From: JALZAA01 sp035316025
GTDB lineage: Bacteria > Actinomycetota > Acidimicrobiia > IMCC26256 > JACDBD01
DNA length: 40,152 nucleotides
NCBI GenBank assembly: GCA_035316025.1
Contig: DATFXL010000122.1
Location: 1 to 40,152 of the forward strand
Direction of reading: 5' to 3'
How positions within the stretch are numbered: the first letter of the stretch is position 1; every line of letters starts with the position of its first letter. The translations under genes were made by a program, and so were the position numbers. Shown here one piece after another: positions 32,334 through 40,152 of the stretch. Under the pieces are notes generated by a model that worked only from the letters and a program-made list of their open reading frames with translations, was not told the DNA's origin and did no database searches.

Positions 32334-34613
32334 TCACTCGTGCCGGAGCGCGGCAGCGATCTCGTTCTCCTGCACCCGCGGCCTGAGCGACGGGATCTCG
32401 AAGACGAGCTCGCGCACAGTCCCCGTGAACGGGAACGGGGGTTCGTAGTCGAGGCACACGGGGAAACCCCGGTCGCGGCCCACGAGCAGACCGGCGCCGC
32501 CGATCTGCCATCGAAACGGCAGGTCGACCGGCAGGCTCCCCTCGGCGACCACCTCGTCGTCGATCCGTAGCACCACGGGACCCCCGGCGGGCTGCTCCCG
32601 GCGATACTCGGCGCCGAGCGCGTGCCGGCCGGGCGGCGTCACCGTCGTCGACACGAAGCGATATGGAGTCCCGAACACGTTGAAGGTGAGCACCATGCGC
32701 CTGTCGACCAGGTACCACGCCCACCCGTTGTTCCAGTCCCCCAGGGCGCACACGATCCCGGCGGCACCGTCCGCCGTCTCGACGTCGGCCCGGAGCTCGA
32801 ACCCGCCGCCGAGCGGCGGGACGGACTCTTCGGAGATCGGACCACCCCCGGGGCGGTACACGGTTCGGAAACGCGGGGGCGTCGGCGGCGGCACCATCGC
32901 GACCGCGCGCCCGATGAAGCTGTCGTCGAGCGGCAGCACCTGGTTGCGCCCGGCCTCGGCCCACCAGAGCTCGACGAGCGACTGCACGAGCTCGGGATGG
33001 TCGGCGGCGAGGTCCTGTGCCTCGGAGAAGTCGTGCTCGAGATCGAACAGTGCCCAGTGGTCCTCGTCGAAGTCGTGGCTCCCCGGCACGAGGTCGCGCT
33101 CGACACGCAACTGGCTTCCGATGTGGTCGGTGGTCGCCTTCCATCCGTCGTGGTAGAGCGCGCGGCTTCCGAGCATCTCGAAGTACTGCGTCGAGCGCGC
33201 GTTGGGCGCCTCGGCATCGTCGAAGGTGGGGACCAAGGTGCGGCCATCGACCGGTTGCTGCACCACGCCGTCGATGACGTCGGGCGCCCCGACGCCGGCC
33301 GCATCGAGGATCGTGGGCATGAGGTCGACGGCGTGACAGAACTGCGGACGGACCTCCTTGCCAGCGATCACGCGCGCCGGCCAGTGCACGACGAGCGGTG
33401 TCCGTACGCCGCCGAGCCACGTGTAGCGCTTCCAGAGTCGCAGCGGAGTGTTCCCGGCCCACGCCCAGCCCCATGCGTAATGGTTGTAGGCGTGGAACCC
33501 GCCGAGATCGTCGATGCGGGCGACTTGCTCGGTGGGATCATCGAGTAGGTCGTGCGTGAACCGGTGCTCGTTCACCGACCCGGTCGGTCCCCCCTCGGCG
33601 CTGGTGCCGTTGTCGGACAGCAGGACCAGCAGCGTGTCATCGAGCACGCCGAGCTCGCCGAGCGCCGCCACCAGGCGGCCGATCTGGTGGTCGGTGTGGC
33701 TCAAGAACCCGGAGAACACCTCCATCTGGCGGGCAAAGAGGCGGCGCTCGTCGGCCGAAAGGGAACCCCAAGCCCGCACCCAGCTCGGGCGATCCGCCAG
33801 CGTCGTGCCGGCGGGCACCACCTCAAGCTCGAGCTGACGGGCGAACGCCTCGGCGCGCCACGCTTCCCACCCAGCGTCGAAGCGCCCACGGTACCGATCG
33901 ATCCACTCCGCCGGCGCCTGGTGCGGCGCGTGGGTCGCGCCGGTCGCGAAGTACAAGAAGAACGGCTTGCCCGGTGTGGCTTGCTGCTGGTCCTGCACGA
34001 AGCGGATGGCGTGATCGGCGAGGTCCTCGGACAGGTGGTAACCGTCGCCGGGTCCGCGCGGCGCGTCGACGAAATGGTTGTCGCACACGAGCTCGGGCGT
34101 CCACTGATTGGTGTCGCCGGCGAGGAAGCCGTAGTAGCGCTCGAACCCGAGGCCGAGGGGCCAGCGCTGGAACGGACCGGAGGCACTCTGTTCCCAGCGG
34201 GGGGCCAAGTGCCACTTCCCGACTGCGAACGTGTTGTAACCAGCGTCGCGCAGGATCCGCGCCAGTGTCCCCGCCGATCTGGGGATGCGTCCGTTGTAGC
34301 CGGGAAACCCCGTCGGGATGTCGGTGAGGAAGCCCATGCCGACTGCGTGGTGGTTGCGGCCTGTCAGAAGGCACGCGCGCGTCGGCGAGCACAACGCGGT
34401 GACGTGAAAGCGGTTGTACCGCAGCCCCCGCTCGGCGAGTTGATCGATCGCGGGCGTGGCGATGCTCGACCCGAAGCAGCCGAGTTGCGCGAACCCGAGG
34501 TCGTCGAGCACGACCACCACGACGTTGGGTGCGCCGGCCGGCGGGCGCGGGGCCGGCGCGAAGCTCGGCTCCGACTCCTTGATCGTCCGACCGATCCGGC
34601 CCCCTGCTCCCAC
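32334..34613 (-). CDS. Arylsulfatase-type sulfatase
   Basis: 759 aa type I sulfatase. Metal-binding Asp pair in VVVVLDDLG near 32-40; the formylglycine motif CSPTRACLLTGR starts at Cys75, so activity needs a formylglycine-generating enzyme, not seen here. AVGKWHL, FFLYFATGATHAPH and LLSDNGTSAEGG supply further catalytic and metal residues. After about residue 560 comes a C-terminal domain (from FELRADVETADGAAG) of beta-rich appearance, seen in large bacterial arylsulfatases. No signal peptide, so probably cytoplasmic. GTG start 34613 with AGGAA about 8 nt upstream. Divergent from the alcohol dehydrogenase. Confidence 0.92.
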   Translation of the reverse strand: MGAGGRIGRTIKESEPSFAPAPRPPAGAPNVVVVVLDDLGFAQLGCFGSSIATPAIDQLAERGLRYNRFHVTALCSPTRACLLTGRNHHAVGMGFLTDIPTGFPGYNGRIPRSAGTLARILRDAGYNTFAVGKWHLAPRWEQSASGPFQRWPLGLGFERYYGFLAGDTNQWTPELVCDNHFVDAPRGPGDGYHLSEDLADHAIRFVQDQQQATPGKPFFLYFATGATHAPHQAPAEWIDRYRGRFDAGWEAWRAEAFARQLELEVVPAGTTLADRPSWVRAWGSLSADERRLFARQMEVFSGFLSHTDHQIGRLVAALGELGVLDDTLLVLLSDNGTSAEGGPTGSVNEHRFTHDLLDDPTEQVARIDDLGGFHAYNHYAWGWAWAGNTPLRLWKRYTWLGGVRTPLVVHWPARVIAGKEVRPQFCHAVDLMPTILDAAGVGAPDVIDGVVQQPVDGRTLVPTFDDAEAPNARSTQYFEMLGSRALYHDGWKATTDHIGSQLRVERDLVPGSHDFDEDHWALFDLEHDFSEAQDLAADHPELVQSLVELWWAEAGRNQVLPLDDSFIGRAVAMVPPPTPPRFRTVYRPGGGPISEESVPPLGGGFELRADVETADGAAGIVCALGDWNNGWAWYLVDRRMVLTFNVFGTPYRFVSTTVTPPGRHALGAEYRREQPAGGPVVLRIDDEVVAEGSLPVDLPFRWQIGGAGLLVGRDRGFPVCLDYEPPFPFTGTVRELVFEIPSLRPRVQENEIAAALRHE

Positions 34614-34646
34614 GGGGTGTTCCTATCAGCCCCCGGTACGGTCGTG

Positions 34647-34673
34647 CTGACGAACCGAACCCGGCGCTAGCGT
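34647..34673 (+). promoter_or_regulatory. Possible promoter of the alcohol dehydrogenase gene
   Basis: CTGACG (34647-34652) and TAGCGT (34668-34673), with a spacing of 15 nt that is shorter than ideal. The -10 is identical to the hexamer before two other genes here. A leader of about 22 nt with AGAGGGGG as ribosome binding site would follow. Confidence 0.4.
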
Positions 34674-34702
34674 CCGAGCACCGCCGCGAAGAGGGGGACC
34701 AG

Positions 34703-35779
34703 ATGAGAGCAGCCGTTTACGTCGAGCAGGACCAGCCCCTGATCGTCGAGGACGTGACGCCCCTCGACCCCGGAGCCGGCGACGTCGTCGTCGAGATCGG
34801 CGCCAGTGGTGTGTGCCACTCGGACCTGTCCGCCACCAACGGCACCCTGCCGCTCCCGCCGCCGACGATCCTCGGCCACGAAGGCGTGGGCACCGTCGAC
34901 TGGGTCGGATCCGAGGTCTCCCTGGTGAAGAAGGGCGACCGGGTCGTCGCCGCGTTCATGCCGTCGTGCGGCGCCTGCTGGTACTGCGTCCACGGCAACA
35001 CGAACCTGTGCGAGAAGACCGGCGCGGTGATGATGGTCCCGCGGGCAAACCGGGCCGACGGCACGCCCGTCCCCGGCTTCACCGGCCTGGGGACGTTCGC
35101 GGAAGCGATGACGATCGCCGAGGCGCAGGCGGTCAAGATCGAGACCGACCTGCCCGACGAGCAGCTGTCGCTCCTGGGTTGCGGCGTCACGACCGGCGTC
35201 GGCGCCGCCCTGAACACGGCCGAGATCGAGCCCGGGTCGAGCGTGGCGGTCATCGGCTGCGGCGGCGTCGGCCAATCCGTGATCCAGGGCGCGCGGATCG
35301 CCGGAGCGGCGAAGATCATCGCCGTCGACCCCGTCCACATGAAGCGCGAGGCGGCGAGGAAGTTCGGCGCCACCGACACCGTCGACCCGGAGAAGGGCGA
35401 CCCCGTCACGCAGGTGCAGAAGCTCACGGGCGGTCGTGGCGCCGACTACGCGTTCGAGGTCATCGGGCTCCCCGAGACGATCGTGCAGGCGTTCTCCTCC
35501 GCCCGCCGCGGCGGTACGGCCGTCGTCGTCGGGATGCCGCGGATGGACTCGACGGTGACGTTCCCGGGCTTCTCGATGTTCTACGAGGAGAAGCGACTGC
35601 TCGGGTGTGTGTACGGCTCGGCGCAGGTACGGCGGGACTTCCCCCGCTTCATCAGCCTCGTCGAGCACGGCCGCCTCGACCTCGGCTCGATGGTGTCGCG
35701 CCGTATCAAGCTGGACGAGGTGAACGACGCCTTCACGGCCATGAAGGCCGGGGAAGTGATCCGCAGCGTCATCGTCTGA
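34703..35779 (+). CDS. Zinc-dependent alcohol dehydrogenase (class III-like MDR)
   Basis: 358 aa medium-chain dehydrogenase. Catalytic zinc ligands Cys38 and His59-Glu60 (GHEGVG), structural zinc Cys89, 92, 95 and 103 (CGACWYC...C), and the NAD-binding GCGGVGQSVIQGA with Asp at the end of beta-2 (AVDP), which favours NAD over NADP. LLGCGVTTGVGA is the class III/NDMA-dependent-type segment. Could act on formaldehyde adducts, long-chain or cyclic alcohols; not decided. Convergent with the second PIG-L gene, 10 nt apart. Confidence 0.92.
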   Translation: MRAAVYVEQDQPLIVEDVTPLDPGAGDVVVEIGASGVCHSDLSATNGTLPLPPPTILGHEGVGTVDWVGSEVSLVKKGDRVVAAFMPSCGACWYCVHGNTNLCEKTGAVMMVPRANRADGTPVPGFTGLGTFAEAMTIAEAQAVKIETDLPDEQLSLLGCGVTTGVGAALNTAEIEPGSSVAVIGCGGVGQSVIQGARIAGAAKIIAVDPVHMKREAARKFGATDTVDPEKGDPVTQVQKLTGGRGADYAFEVIGLPETIVQAFSSARRGGTAVVVGMPRMDSTVTFPGFSMFYEEKRLLGCVYGSAQVRRDFPRFISLVEHGRLDLGSMVSRRIKLDEVNDAFTAMKAGEVIRSVIV

Positions 35780-35789
35780 CGCCGAGGGG

Positions 35790-36518
35790 TCAGCGCAGCC
35801 CGGCGCTGTCGATCACGAAGAACGCCTCGGCCAGACGGCCGTCGGCGAGCCCGGCTTCGTGGGCGTTCATCGCGCTCCAGCCGCGCATGCGCTCCTCCAG
35901 CCTCCCGTCGGCGTCGGTGTGCTGGCTCACGTGGCTGCGCAACGCGTCGAGCTTTCGCGGCAGGGCGTCGGTGACATCGACCCACCGGTTGCGAGACGGC
36001 GCCGCCATCATCCACACCTCGAGCACGGTCCACGGCTCGTACCCGTCGGCGAGCAGCTTCGGGTGCGCGAACGGATTGCGGGCGTCGGGATACACAGCGG
36101 CGAGCGACGCCTCACCGGCGGCGAGGTGATCGGGGTGACTGGCGAAGATTCGCTGCCAGTTGCGCTCGGGCGACGGGCAGAGGACCCGGTGCGGGCGCAC
36201 GCGCCGGATCTCCCGGGTGAGGTCGCGCCGCAGCTCCAACGACGTGACGAGCCGGCCGTCCGGATAGCCGAGGAACGTGACGTCGCTGACGCTGACCGCC
36301 TTCGCGGCCGCCGTCTGCTCGGCCCGCCGGATGCCGGGGATCTCGGCGCGGGGCACGCCGGGGTCGAAGCCGCCGGCGTCGCCGTCCGTGACGATGCAGT
36401 ACGCCACCTCGACGCCGGCATCGGTCCAGGTCGCCACGGTGCCGGCGGCGCCGAAGTCGACATCGTCGGGGTGCGCGGTGATGACGAGCGCCCGCTGGAT
36501 CTCGTCATCGTTCAGCAC
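35790..36518 (-). CDS. PIG-L/LmbE-family zinc N-deacetylase, second copy
   Basis: 242 aa. AHPDDVDFGAAGT near residues 15-27 and SHPDHLAAGEA supply the zinc ligands of the superfamily. It is not a close paralogue of the deacetylase at 8590: the motif is DDV rather than DDE and the C-terminus differs (SQHTDADGRLEERMRGW). This subgroup includes deacetylases of glucosaminyl or secondary-metabolite substrates; the actual substrate is unknown. GTG 36518 has no Shine-Dalgarno, and TAGCGT (minus strand 36530-36525) ends 6 nt upstream, so the message may be leaderless. Divergent from the adenylate cyclase. Confidence 0.85.
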   Translation of the reverse strand: MLNDDEIQRALVITAHPDDVDFGAAGTVATWTDAGVEVAYCIVTDGDAGGFDPGVPRAEIPGIRRAEQTAAAKAVSVSDVTFLGYPDGRLVTSLELRRDLTREIRRVRPHRVLCPSPERNWQRIFASHPDHLAAGEASLAAVYPDARNPFAHPKLLADGYEPWTVLEVWMMAAPSRNRWVDVTDALPRKLDALRSHVSQHTDADGRLEERMRGWSAMNAHEAGLADGRLAEAFFVIDSAGLR

Positions 36519-36550
36519 GCCACGACGCTATCGAGGTGCCGGACGGCACA

Positions 36551-36579
36551 TTGCGCCCGGCGACACCACCCGGGACAAT
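36551..36579 (+). promoter_or_regulatory. Possible adenylate cyclase promoter
   Basis: TTGCGC (36551-36556), 17 nt, GACAAT (36574-36579), ending 9 nt before ATG 36589. A GACAAT/CACAAT hexamer also precedes the hydrolase start at 10903. Suggestive, not strong. Confidence 0.35.
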
Positions 36580-36588
36580 CGGGTGGCG

Positions 36589-37683
36589 ATGGAGACACCA
36601 GAAGGCACTGCCCCGATCTGGTGGCCCCCGGTCGACGCCGAGACGCAGCGCGACCTGGTGGCCTTCCTCGAGGCCCGCGGCGTGCGCACCGACGACATCG
36701 CCGAGGCCATTCGCGACGACTCGTTGTGGGAGGTCACGACCGAGACGCTCCTCGCCACCCGCGACGACCTCACGCTCGAAGAGCTGGCTGCTCGGGCCGG
36801 GCTCACCGCCGACCAGCTGCGCAGAGTGCTGCGGGCCGTCGGGCTCGACACCGACTCGTGCTCGTCCGAGGACGAGATCATCGCGGTGGCCGGCGCCGAG
36901 ATGATCAAGGTGTTCCGCGACGAGGAGGCGACGCTCAGGTTGCTTCGCGTCTACGGGAGCTCGACTCGCCGCTTCGCCGAGGCGGCCGTCGCCGCGTACA
37001 TCGCGACCGTCGAGAAGCCGCTCGTCGACGCGGACGCGACCGTCCTCGCGCACGCGAAGGCGCAAGCCGTCTCGATCGAAGGCGCGGGCCGGCTCGCCCA
37101 GAGTTTCCCCCGGCTGTTCACCCGTCACCTGCGCGACGTCATCGTGCGCGGGCGGGCGGCACGGTTGCACACGATGGACTACACGACTGCGCGCCTCGCC
37201 GTGGGCTTCGTCGACCTCGTCGGGTTCAGCTCGCTCGCTCAGGATCTCACCCCTGCCGGACTGAGCGACCTCCTCGACGAGTTCGAGGACCGCGCGTACG
37301 ACACGATCGCGGAGTATCGGGGGCAGCTCGTCAAGCACATCGGCGACGAGATCATGTTCGTCGTGCTCGAGCCCGCCGCGGCCTGTGACATCGCGCTGTC
37401 GCTCGTCGAGGCGTTCCGCGGGCCCGAGACGACCGTCACGCCGCGGGGCGGCCTGGCCACGGGCGACCTGTTGACCCGCGAGGGTGACTACTACGGCGTC
37501 GAGGTGAACCTCGCCGCCCGGCTCGCCGACATCGCCGTCCCGCAGGAGATCCTGGTGTCGGCGGACACCAAGCGTCTCGCCGAGAAGGACGACGACGCCG
37601 CGCTCGTGTTCGAGCCCGCCGGCCGCCGCGCCCTCAAGGGCTTCGCCGTCCCGGTCGAGGTGTTCTCTCTCAGCCCGGCCTGA
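36589..37683 (+). CDS. Class III adenylate cyclase with N-terminal regulatory domain
   Basis: 364 aa soluble cyclase making cAMP. Residues 1-190 are helical and resemble the adenylate cyclase regulatory domain of actinobacterial cyclases of the Rv2212/Rv1647 type; SLWEVTTETLL is present. The catalytic domain (about 200-360) has metal-binding Asp209 (GFVDLVGFS) and Asp253 (KHIGDEIMF), Lys249 for adenine recognition, DYYG at 300-303 for purine specificity, and transition-state Asn307 and Arg311 (VNLAARL). All key residues are present, so a homodimer should be active. Start ATG 36589; GTG 36583 is possible but sits too close to the -10-like element. Converges on nrdJ, 11 nt apart. Confidence 0.92.
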   Translation: METPEGTAPIWWPPVDAETQRDLVAFLEARGVRTDDIAEAIRDDSLWEVTTETLLATRDDLTLEELAARAGLTADQLRRVLRAVGLDTDSCSSEDEIIAVAGAEMIKVFRDEEATLRLLRVYGSSTRRFAEAAVAAYIATVEKPLVDADATVLAHAKAQAVSIEGAGRLAQSFPRLFTRHLRDVIVRGRAARLHTMDYTTARLAVGFVDLVGFSSLAQDLTPAGLSDLLDEFEDRAYDTIAEYRGQLVKHIGDEIMFVVLEPAAACDIALSLVEAFRGPETTVTPRGGLATGDLLTREGDYYGVEVNLAARLADIAVPQEILVSADTKRLAEKDDDAALVFEPAGRRALKGFAVPVEVFSLSPA

Positions 37684-37694
37684 ACCGGCGCCCG

Positions 37695-40152
37695 CTAGGA
37701 GCAGCCGCTGGTGGTGCCGCAGCTGGGGCAGGCGTAGCACGTACCGGCCCGCTGCATGATGTCGCCGCAGATGTGACAGATCACGGTCTCGCCCTCGATC
37801 GTGGACGACATCGTGCTCGCCGCCTCCGCGGGCTGGGCCGCTTCCGGCGCCGGCTGGTCCTCGACCGGCAGCGTGTCGAGGCCGGGATGGCTCTCGGTGC
37901 TCGCCTCCTCGACGCCGGGCAGCGTGGGCTGCACCCGCTCGTCGACGGTCAGCACGCCGATCTCGCGGCGCTCCTCGACCGGGAGGTACTCCACCGCCAG
38001 GCGCCGGAAGATGTAGTCGAGCAGGCTGGTGGCGAACCGCAGCTCGCGGTCGTCCGTCATGCCAGCGGGCTCGAAGCGCACGTTCGTGAACTTCTCGACG
38101 AACGTCCGAAGCGGCACGCCGAACTGCAGCCCGAGCGATACCGCGATTGCGAAGCCGTCCATGATGCCGGCCAGCGTCGATCCCTGCTTGGCGACCTTGA
38201 GGAACAGCTCGCCCGGTTGCCCGTCCTCGAACTCCCCGACCGTCACGTATCCGTGGCAGTCGGCAACCCGGAACGAGAAGGTCTGCGAGGTGCGCTTCTT
38301 CGGCAGCTTGCGCCGGATCGGCTTCTCGACCGTGATGACGTGCTCGACGACCCGTTCCGCCTCCGCGGCCAGCGCGTTGGTGCGGTCCTTCTTCTGGGTC
38401 GCCAGCGGCTGGGCGACCTTGCAGTTGTCGCGGTAGATCGCGATCGACTTGAGCCCCAGGTGCCAGGCGTCGATGTGCAGCTGCTCGATCTCGTCGACGG
38501 TTGTCTCCTCGGGCACGTTGCACGTCTTGCTGATCGCGCCGCTGATGAAGGGCTGCACCGCGCCCATCATCGTGACGTGGCCCATGTAGTGGATCGTGTT
38601 GTCGCCCATCGAGCAGGCGAACACGGGCAGGTGCTCGGGGTTGAACCCGGGCGCCCCGACGATCGACTTGTGCTCGTTGATGTAGGCAACGATCTCGTCG
38701 ATTTGCTCGGCGGCATAGCCGAGGCGCCGCAGGGCCCGGGCCACGGTCTGGTTGACGATGAGCATCGTGCCCCCGCCCACCAGCTTCTTTGCCTTCGTGA
38801 GCGCCAGGTCGGGCTCGATGCCGGTGGTGTCGCAGTCGAGCGCGAGCGCGATGGTTCCCGTCGGCGCCAGCACACTCGCCTGCGAGTTGCGGACCCCGTG
38901 CGCCTCGCCGAGCGACACGGCGTCGTCCCAGGCGCGGTGGGCCGCCTCCAGCAGGCTGTTCGGGACGAGCGCGTCGTCGATCTCGCCCGAATGGTGGCGG
39001 TGCATCCGCAACACGTTCAGCATCGCGTCGGCGTTGTCGGCGTAGCCCGCGAACGGACCCATTCGAGCGGCCGTCCGGGCGCTCGTGGCGTAGGCGTGAC
39101 CGGTCAGCAGCGCGGTGATGGCGCCCGCCCATGCCCGGCCCTCGGGCGAGTCGTACGGGAGGCCCCGGGCCATCAGCAGCGCGCCGAGGTTCGCGTACCC
39201 GAGGCCGAGTTGCCGGAACGCCCGGCTCGTCTCGGCGATCTTCTCGGTCGGGTAATCGGCGTTGCCGACCAGGATCTCCTGGGCGGTGAACACCACCTCG
39301 ACGGTGTGTGCGAACGCCTCGACGTCGAACTCGTCGTCGCTCAGGTACCGGAGCAGGTTGATGCTGGCGAGGTTGCACGCCGAGTTGTCGAGGTGCATGT
39401 ACTCGGAGCACGGGTTGCTGGCGTTGATCCGCCCCGTGGTGGGGGCCGTGTGCCATCGGTTGATCGTGGTGTCGAACTGCATGCCGGGGTCGGCGCACTC
39501 CCACGTCGCCTCGGAGATCTGGCGCATCAGGTCCCGGGCGCGCACGGTCCGAGCGACGTCACCTGTGGTGACCGTCCGCAGGTGCCAGTCGCGATCGTCG
39601 AGGACCGCCTGCATGAACTCGTCGGTGACCCGCACCGAGTTGTTGGCGTTCTGGTACTGGATCGAGTGGCTGTCCTTGCCGTCGAGATCCATGTCGAAGC
39701 CGGCCTCGCCGAGGGCGCGCGCCTTGCGCTCCTCGATCGCCTTGCACCAGATGAACTCCTCGACGTCGGGGTGATCGGCGTCGAGGATCACCATCTTGGC
39801 GGCGCGGCGGGTCTTGCCTCCGGACTTGATCGTCCCGGCCGACGCATCGGCGCCCCGCATGAAGCTGACGGGACCGCTGGCGGTGCCACCGCCCTGGAGG
39901 CCCTCGCTCGAGGAGCGCAGCCCGGACAGGTTGATCCCCGATCCCGAGCCACCCTTGAAGATGATCCCCTCTTCGCGATACCAGTTCAGGATCGCGTCCA
40001 TCGTGTCCTCGACGGCCAGGATGAAGCACGCACTCGCCTGCTGCGGCACGCCCCGCACACCGATGTTGAACCACACGGGCGAGTTGAACGCGGCGCGCTG
40101 GTGCACGAGGACGTACTTCAGCTCGTCGCGGAAGATCTCAGCTTCGTCGTCG
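37695..40152 (-). CDS. nrdJ: Adenosylcobalamin-dependent ribonucleotide reductase (5' partial)
   Basis: At least 818 residues; the frame stays open to the window edge, so the start lies beyond 40152. Reduces ribonucleotides to deoxyribonucleotides without oxygen dependence, using coenzyme B12. Visible features: NSPVWFNIG, first catalytic Cys in ASACFIL, GGSGSGINLS, NPCSEY with the thiyl-radical Cys and catalytic Glu, NACNLAS-type sequence (NSACNLAS), and APTGTIAL. A TSCPD-type domain follows (FSFRVADCHGYVTVGE to EPAGMT). A linker rich in Pro/Glu/Ala leads to a C-terminal zinc ribbon, CHICG...CYACPSCG, that ends in GCS. This is class II RNR of the NrdJ type with a zinc-finger tail. Confidence 0.95.
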   Translation of the reverse strand, partial: DDEAEIFRDELKYVLVHQRAAFNSPVWFNIGVRGVPQQASACFILAVEDTMDAILNWYREEGIIFKGGSGSGINLSGLRSSSEGLQGGGTASGPVSFMRGADASAGTIKSGGKTRRAAKMVILDADHPDVEEFIWCKAIEERKARALGEAGFDMDLDGKDSHSIQYQNANNSVRVTDEFMQAVLDDRDWHLRTVTTGDVARTVRARDLMRQISEATWECADPGMQFDTTINRWHTAPTTGRINASNPCSEYMHLDNSACNLASINLLRYLSDDEFDVEAFAHTVEVVFTAQEILVGNADYPTEKIAETSRAFRQLGLGYANLGALLMARGLPYDSPEGRAWAGAITALLTGHAYATSARTAARMGPFAGYADNADAMLNVLRMHRHHSGEIDDALVPNSLLEAAHRAWDDAVSLGEAHGVRNSQASVLAPTGTIALALDCDTTGIEPDLALTKAKKLVGGGTMLIVNQTVARALRRLGYAAEQIDEIVAYINEHKSIVGAPGFNPEHLPVFACSMGDNTIHYMGHVTMMGAVQPFISGAISKTCNVPEETTVDEIEQLHIDAWHLGLKSIAIYRDNCKVAQPLATQKKDRTNALAAEAERVVEHVITVEKPIRRKLPKKRTSQTFSFRVADCHGYVTVGEFEDGQPGELFLKVAKQGSTLAGIMDGFAIAVSLGLQFGVPLRTFVEKFTNVRFEPAGMTDDRELRFATSLLDYIFRRLAVEYLPVEERREIGVLTVDERVQPTLPGVEEASTESHPGLDTLPVEDQPAPEAAQPAEAASTMSSTIEGETVICHICGDIMQRAGTCYACPSCGTTSGCS

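Noticed and set aside
36505..39504. A 999-codon open frame on the minus strand
   Set aside because: It overlaps nrdJ in another frame and runs antisense to the adenylate cyclase; its translation is Arg/Ala/Gly-rich low-complexity sequence without recognisable domains. A GC-rich shadow.
1..40152. CRISPR arrays, tRNAs, insertion sequences, prophage or biosynthetic gene clusters
   Set aside because: No direct-repeat array, tRNA-like cloverleaf, transposase or integrase, phage structural gene or megasynthase was recognised by eye. Small RNA genes cannot be excluded without covariance searches.

Overview
The window is about 40 kb of GC-rich bacterial chromosome, densely packed with ordinary genes on both strands. 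Many genes start with GTG, several overlap by 1-4 nt, and TAGNNT -10 hexamers recur a few bases upstream of start codons. Gene content (F420/LLM oxidoreductase, WS/DGAT wax-ester synthase, HelD-type RNA polymerase factor, two PIG-L deacetylases, class III adenylate cyclase, B12-dependent ribonucleotide reductase) points to an actinobacterium. An Acidimicrobiia-like lineage is a reasonable guess but not proven. No rRNA, tRNA, CRISPR array, IS element, phage or secondary-metabolite cluster was seen, and composition looks even throughout.

Region 1 (1-8.5 kb): the 3' end of an SMP-30/gluconolactonase gene faces a leftward set maoC - MFE-2-type SDR - TIM-barrel isomerase-like gene. Divergent from maoC is a TetR regulator. 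Their shared promoter region carries a perfect 9-bp inverted repeat. A leftward branched-chain-type ABC importer follows (livK, fused livHM, livG, livF), with 4-nt overlaps between its last genes.

Region 2 (8.5-13.7 kb): a PIG-L deacetylase, then a WS/DGAT acyltransferase divergent from a membrane-anchored alpha/beta hydrolase, then a leftward pair arfB - pore-loop-like membrane protein.

Region 3 (13.8-21.6 kb): a rightward peptide/solute ABC operon (SBP, two permeases, two ATPases, second SBP). It has a near-consensus promoter, a palindrome in the leader, and a strong hairpin between the first SBP gene and the permeases. The two SBPs are clear paralogues at either end of the operon.

Region 4 (21.6-31.7 kb): glutathione peroxidase and class II fumarase (leftward), a DUF885 metalloprotease-like gene and an LLM oxidoreductase (rightward), then leftward helD-like - oligoendopeptidase F - SDR. 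A decayed glycoside hydrolase family 43-like fragment lies upstream of helD.

Region 5 (31.7-40.2 kb): a leftward sulfatase - histidine phosphatase pair, a rightward Zn-dependent alcohol dehydrogenase, a leftward PIG-L deacetylase, a rightward adenylate cyclase, and a leftward adenosylcobalamin-dependent ribonucleotide reductase cut by the window end. I found no clearly new multi-gene system. The most interesting items are regulatory architecture, the atypical channel-like protein, the twin SBPs and the GH43 remnant.
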